From Candidatus Aenigmatarchaeota archaeon (GTDB taxonomy: Archaea; Aenigmatarchaeota; Aenigmatarchaeia; QMZS01): a DNA stretch of 46,620 nucleotides. Shown here piece by piece: positions 45,779 to 46,620 of the stretch (positions within the stretch are counted from its first letter, which is position 1; every line of letters begins with the position of its first letter). A model generated the notes under the pieces. It had not been told where the DNA came from. It worked only from the letters and a program-made list of their open reading frames with translations, and did not search any database. Made by a program: the position numbers and the translations under genes. The stretch lies in NCBI GenBank assembly GCA_030600555.1, contig JAUVLW010000006.1:1-46620 (forward strand). Reading direction: 5' to 3'.

Positions 45779-46620
45779 ATGGATAACAAATTAATTTTAT
45801 TATTTTTTGTTTTAGCAATAATTCCAGTTAATGCGGCTGAGGTAACAACTTTTGTAAACCCTGATTGCAGTTATCAATCTCTTGAGAATTTTATTTCAGA
45901 TTCTTCATTTTTATATATAGCGGTTTATGAATTCACGAATCCCTGCATTGCGGAATTGCTTGAGAAAAAAGACAACACTAAAATAATTTTGTTGGTTGAG
46001 AATGTTCCTGTAAGCGGTATGAAACAGGAGGAGAAAGAGATTTTATGCCAATTAAAAGAAAACAATATTCCTGTTTTTCTTTATGACGGAGACGGTTTTC
46101 ATCACGCAAAATATGTAATCAAAGATAATTCTTCTGTTTTAATCACTTCCGAGAATTTTGGGTACACTGGATTTTCCAAAGACCCTTCTTTCGGAAACCG
46201 CGGATGGGGTGCTGTTGTTGAGGATGACAAAATTGCGAATGATTTTCTAAAAACTTTTTTTGAGGATTTAAAAATTTCTGAAGAATTTGTGTGCGAACTT
46301 AAAGAGTATGAACTCACTTGCAATCCTGCGGTTGGCAATTATAATCCCGGAGTTGAATCGGAAAAATTCAGTAATCAGGAAGTTTATTCGATATTTGCCC
46401 CGAACGCAATTGATGATATTTTGGAGTTGATAGACACAGCAGAGGAATCTCTTTATATCCAACAGATGTATATCTATAAACATTGGGGTTCTAAAAAAGA
46501 GGGTTCTGTTGAGGAAACACCGAGCCTTTTTCTTGAAAAAGCGATAAGTAAATCCAGGGAAGGGGTTGATGTCAAAATCCTGCTTGACAGTTATTGGTAT
46601 AATATTGATAAGAAAAATCC
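45779..46620 (+). CDS. Phospholipase D-like domain protein, 3' end outside window
   Basis: ORF missing from track because it runs off the edge: MDNKLILLFFVLAIIPVNAAEVTTFVNP..GFHHAKYVIKDNSSVLITSENFGYTGF; HxK motif and signal peptide. Confidence 0.85.
   Translation, partial: MDNKLILLFFVLAIIPVNAAEVTTFVNPDCSYQSLENFISDSSFLYIAVYEFTNPCIAELLEKKDNTKIILLVENVPVSGMKQEEKEILCQLKENNIPVFLYDGDGFHHAKYVIKDNSSVLITSENFGYTGFSKDPSFGNRGWGAVVEDDKIANDFLKTFFEDLKISEEFVCELKEYELTCNPAVGNYNPGVESEKFSNQEVYSIFAPNAIDDILELIDTAEESLYIQQMYIYKHWGSKKEGSVEETPSLFLEKAISKSREGVDVKILLDSYWYNIDKKN

Noticed and set aside
1-46620. CRISPR array, rRNA genes, prophage or transposase
   Set aside because: No regularly spaced direct repeats, no rRNA-like stretches and no transposase, integrase or phage structural proteins recognised.

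Overview
The 46.6 kb window looks like a chromosomal segment of an AT-rich, small-genome archaeon, probably DPANN (Pacearchaeota/Woesearchaeota-like); this is inferred from gene content. It carries archaeal information-processing genes: topA (5'-truncated by the window edge), a fused PriS-PriL primase, a RecJ/GAN-like DHH protein, radB, ileS, valS, Kae1, aIF5A, aIF1, uS3, eS19, uL29, eL40, RNase P Rnp2/Rnp3/Rnp4, trm1, wyosine enzymes and an Sm protein. It also has a proteasome beta subunit, lipid, sugar and CoA enzymes, and several secreted Cys-rich or membrane proteins. I found two tRNA genes missing from the ORF track, both on the minus strand. tRNA-Val(CAC) has an anticodon-loop intron plus a second intron of about 154 nt in the T-loop. 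tRNA-Ala(CGC) has an anticodon-loop intron plus a 13-nt T-loop insertion. Beside the tRNA-Val is a tandem-duplicated unit carrying a decayed copy of the same tRNA. Other notable signals: (i) a 364-bp non-coding region upstream of the recJ-like gene with a cluster of GTGAAC/GTTCAC inverted repeats and a site matching bacterial parS at 15/16 positions, also resembling archaeal ORB elements, so a candidate origin, centromere or regulatory locus; (ii) a short dispersed repeat family found both in tRNA introns and intergenic DNA; (iii) a single-chain MNT-HEPN protein with an intact RX4H motif; (iv) an RHH-nucleotidyltransferase fusion; (v) a perfect U UUA AAA slippery heptamer directly before a stop codon with an open -1 frame; (vi) a widespread ATTATG start context suggesting leaderless transcripts. 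All calls are by eye; no database search was run.
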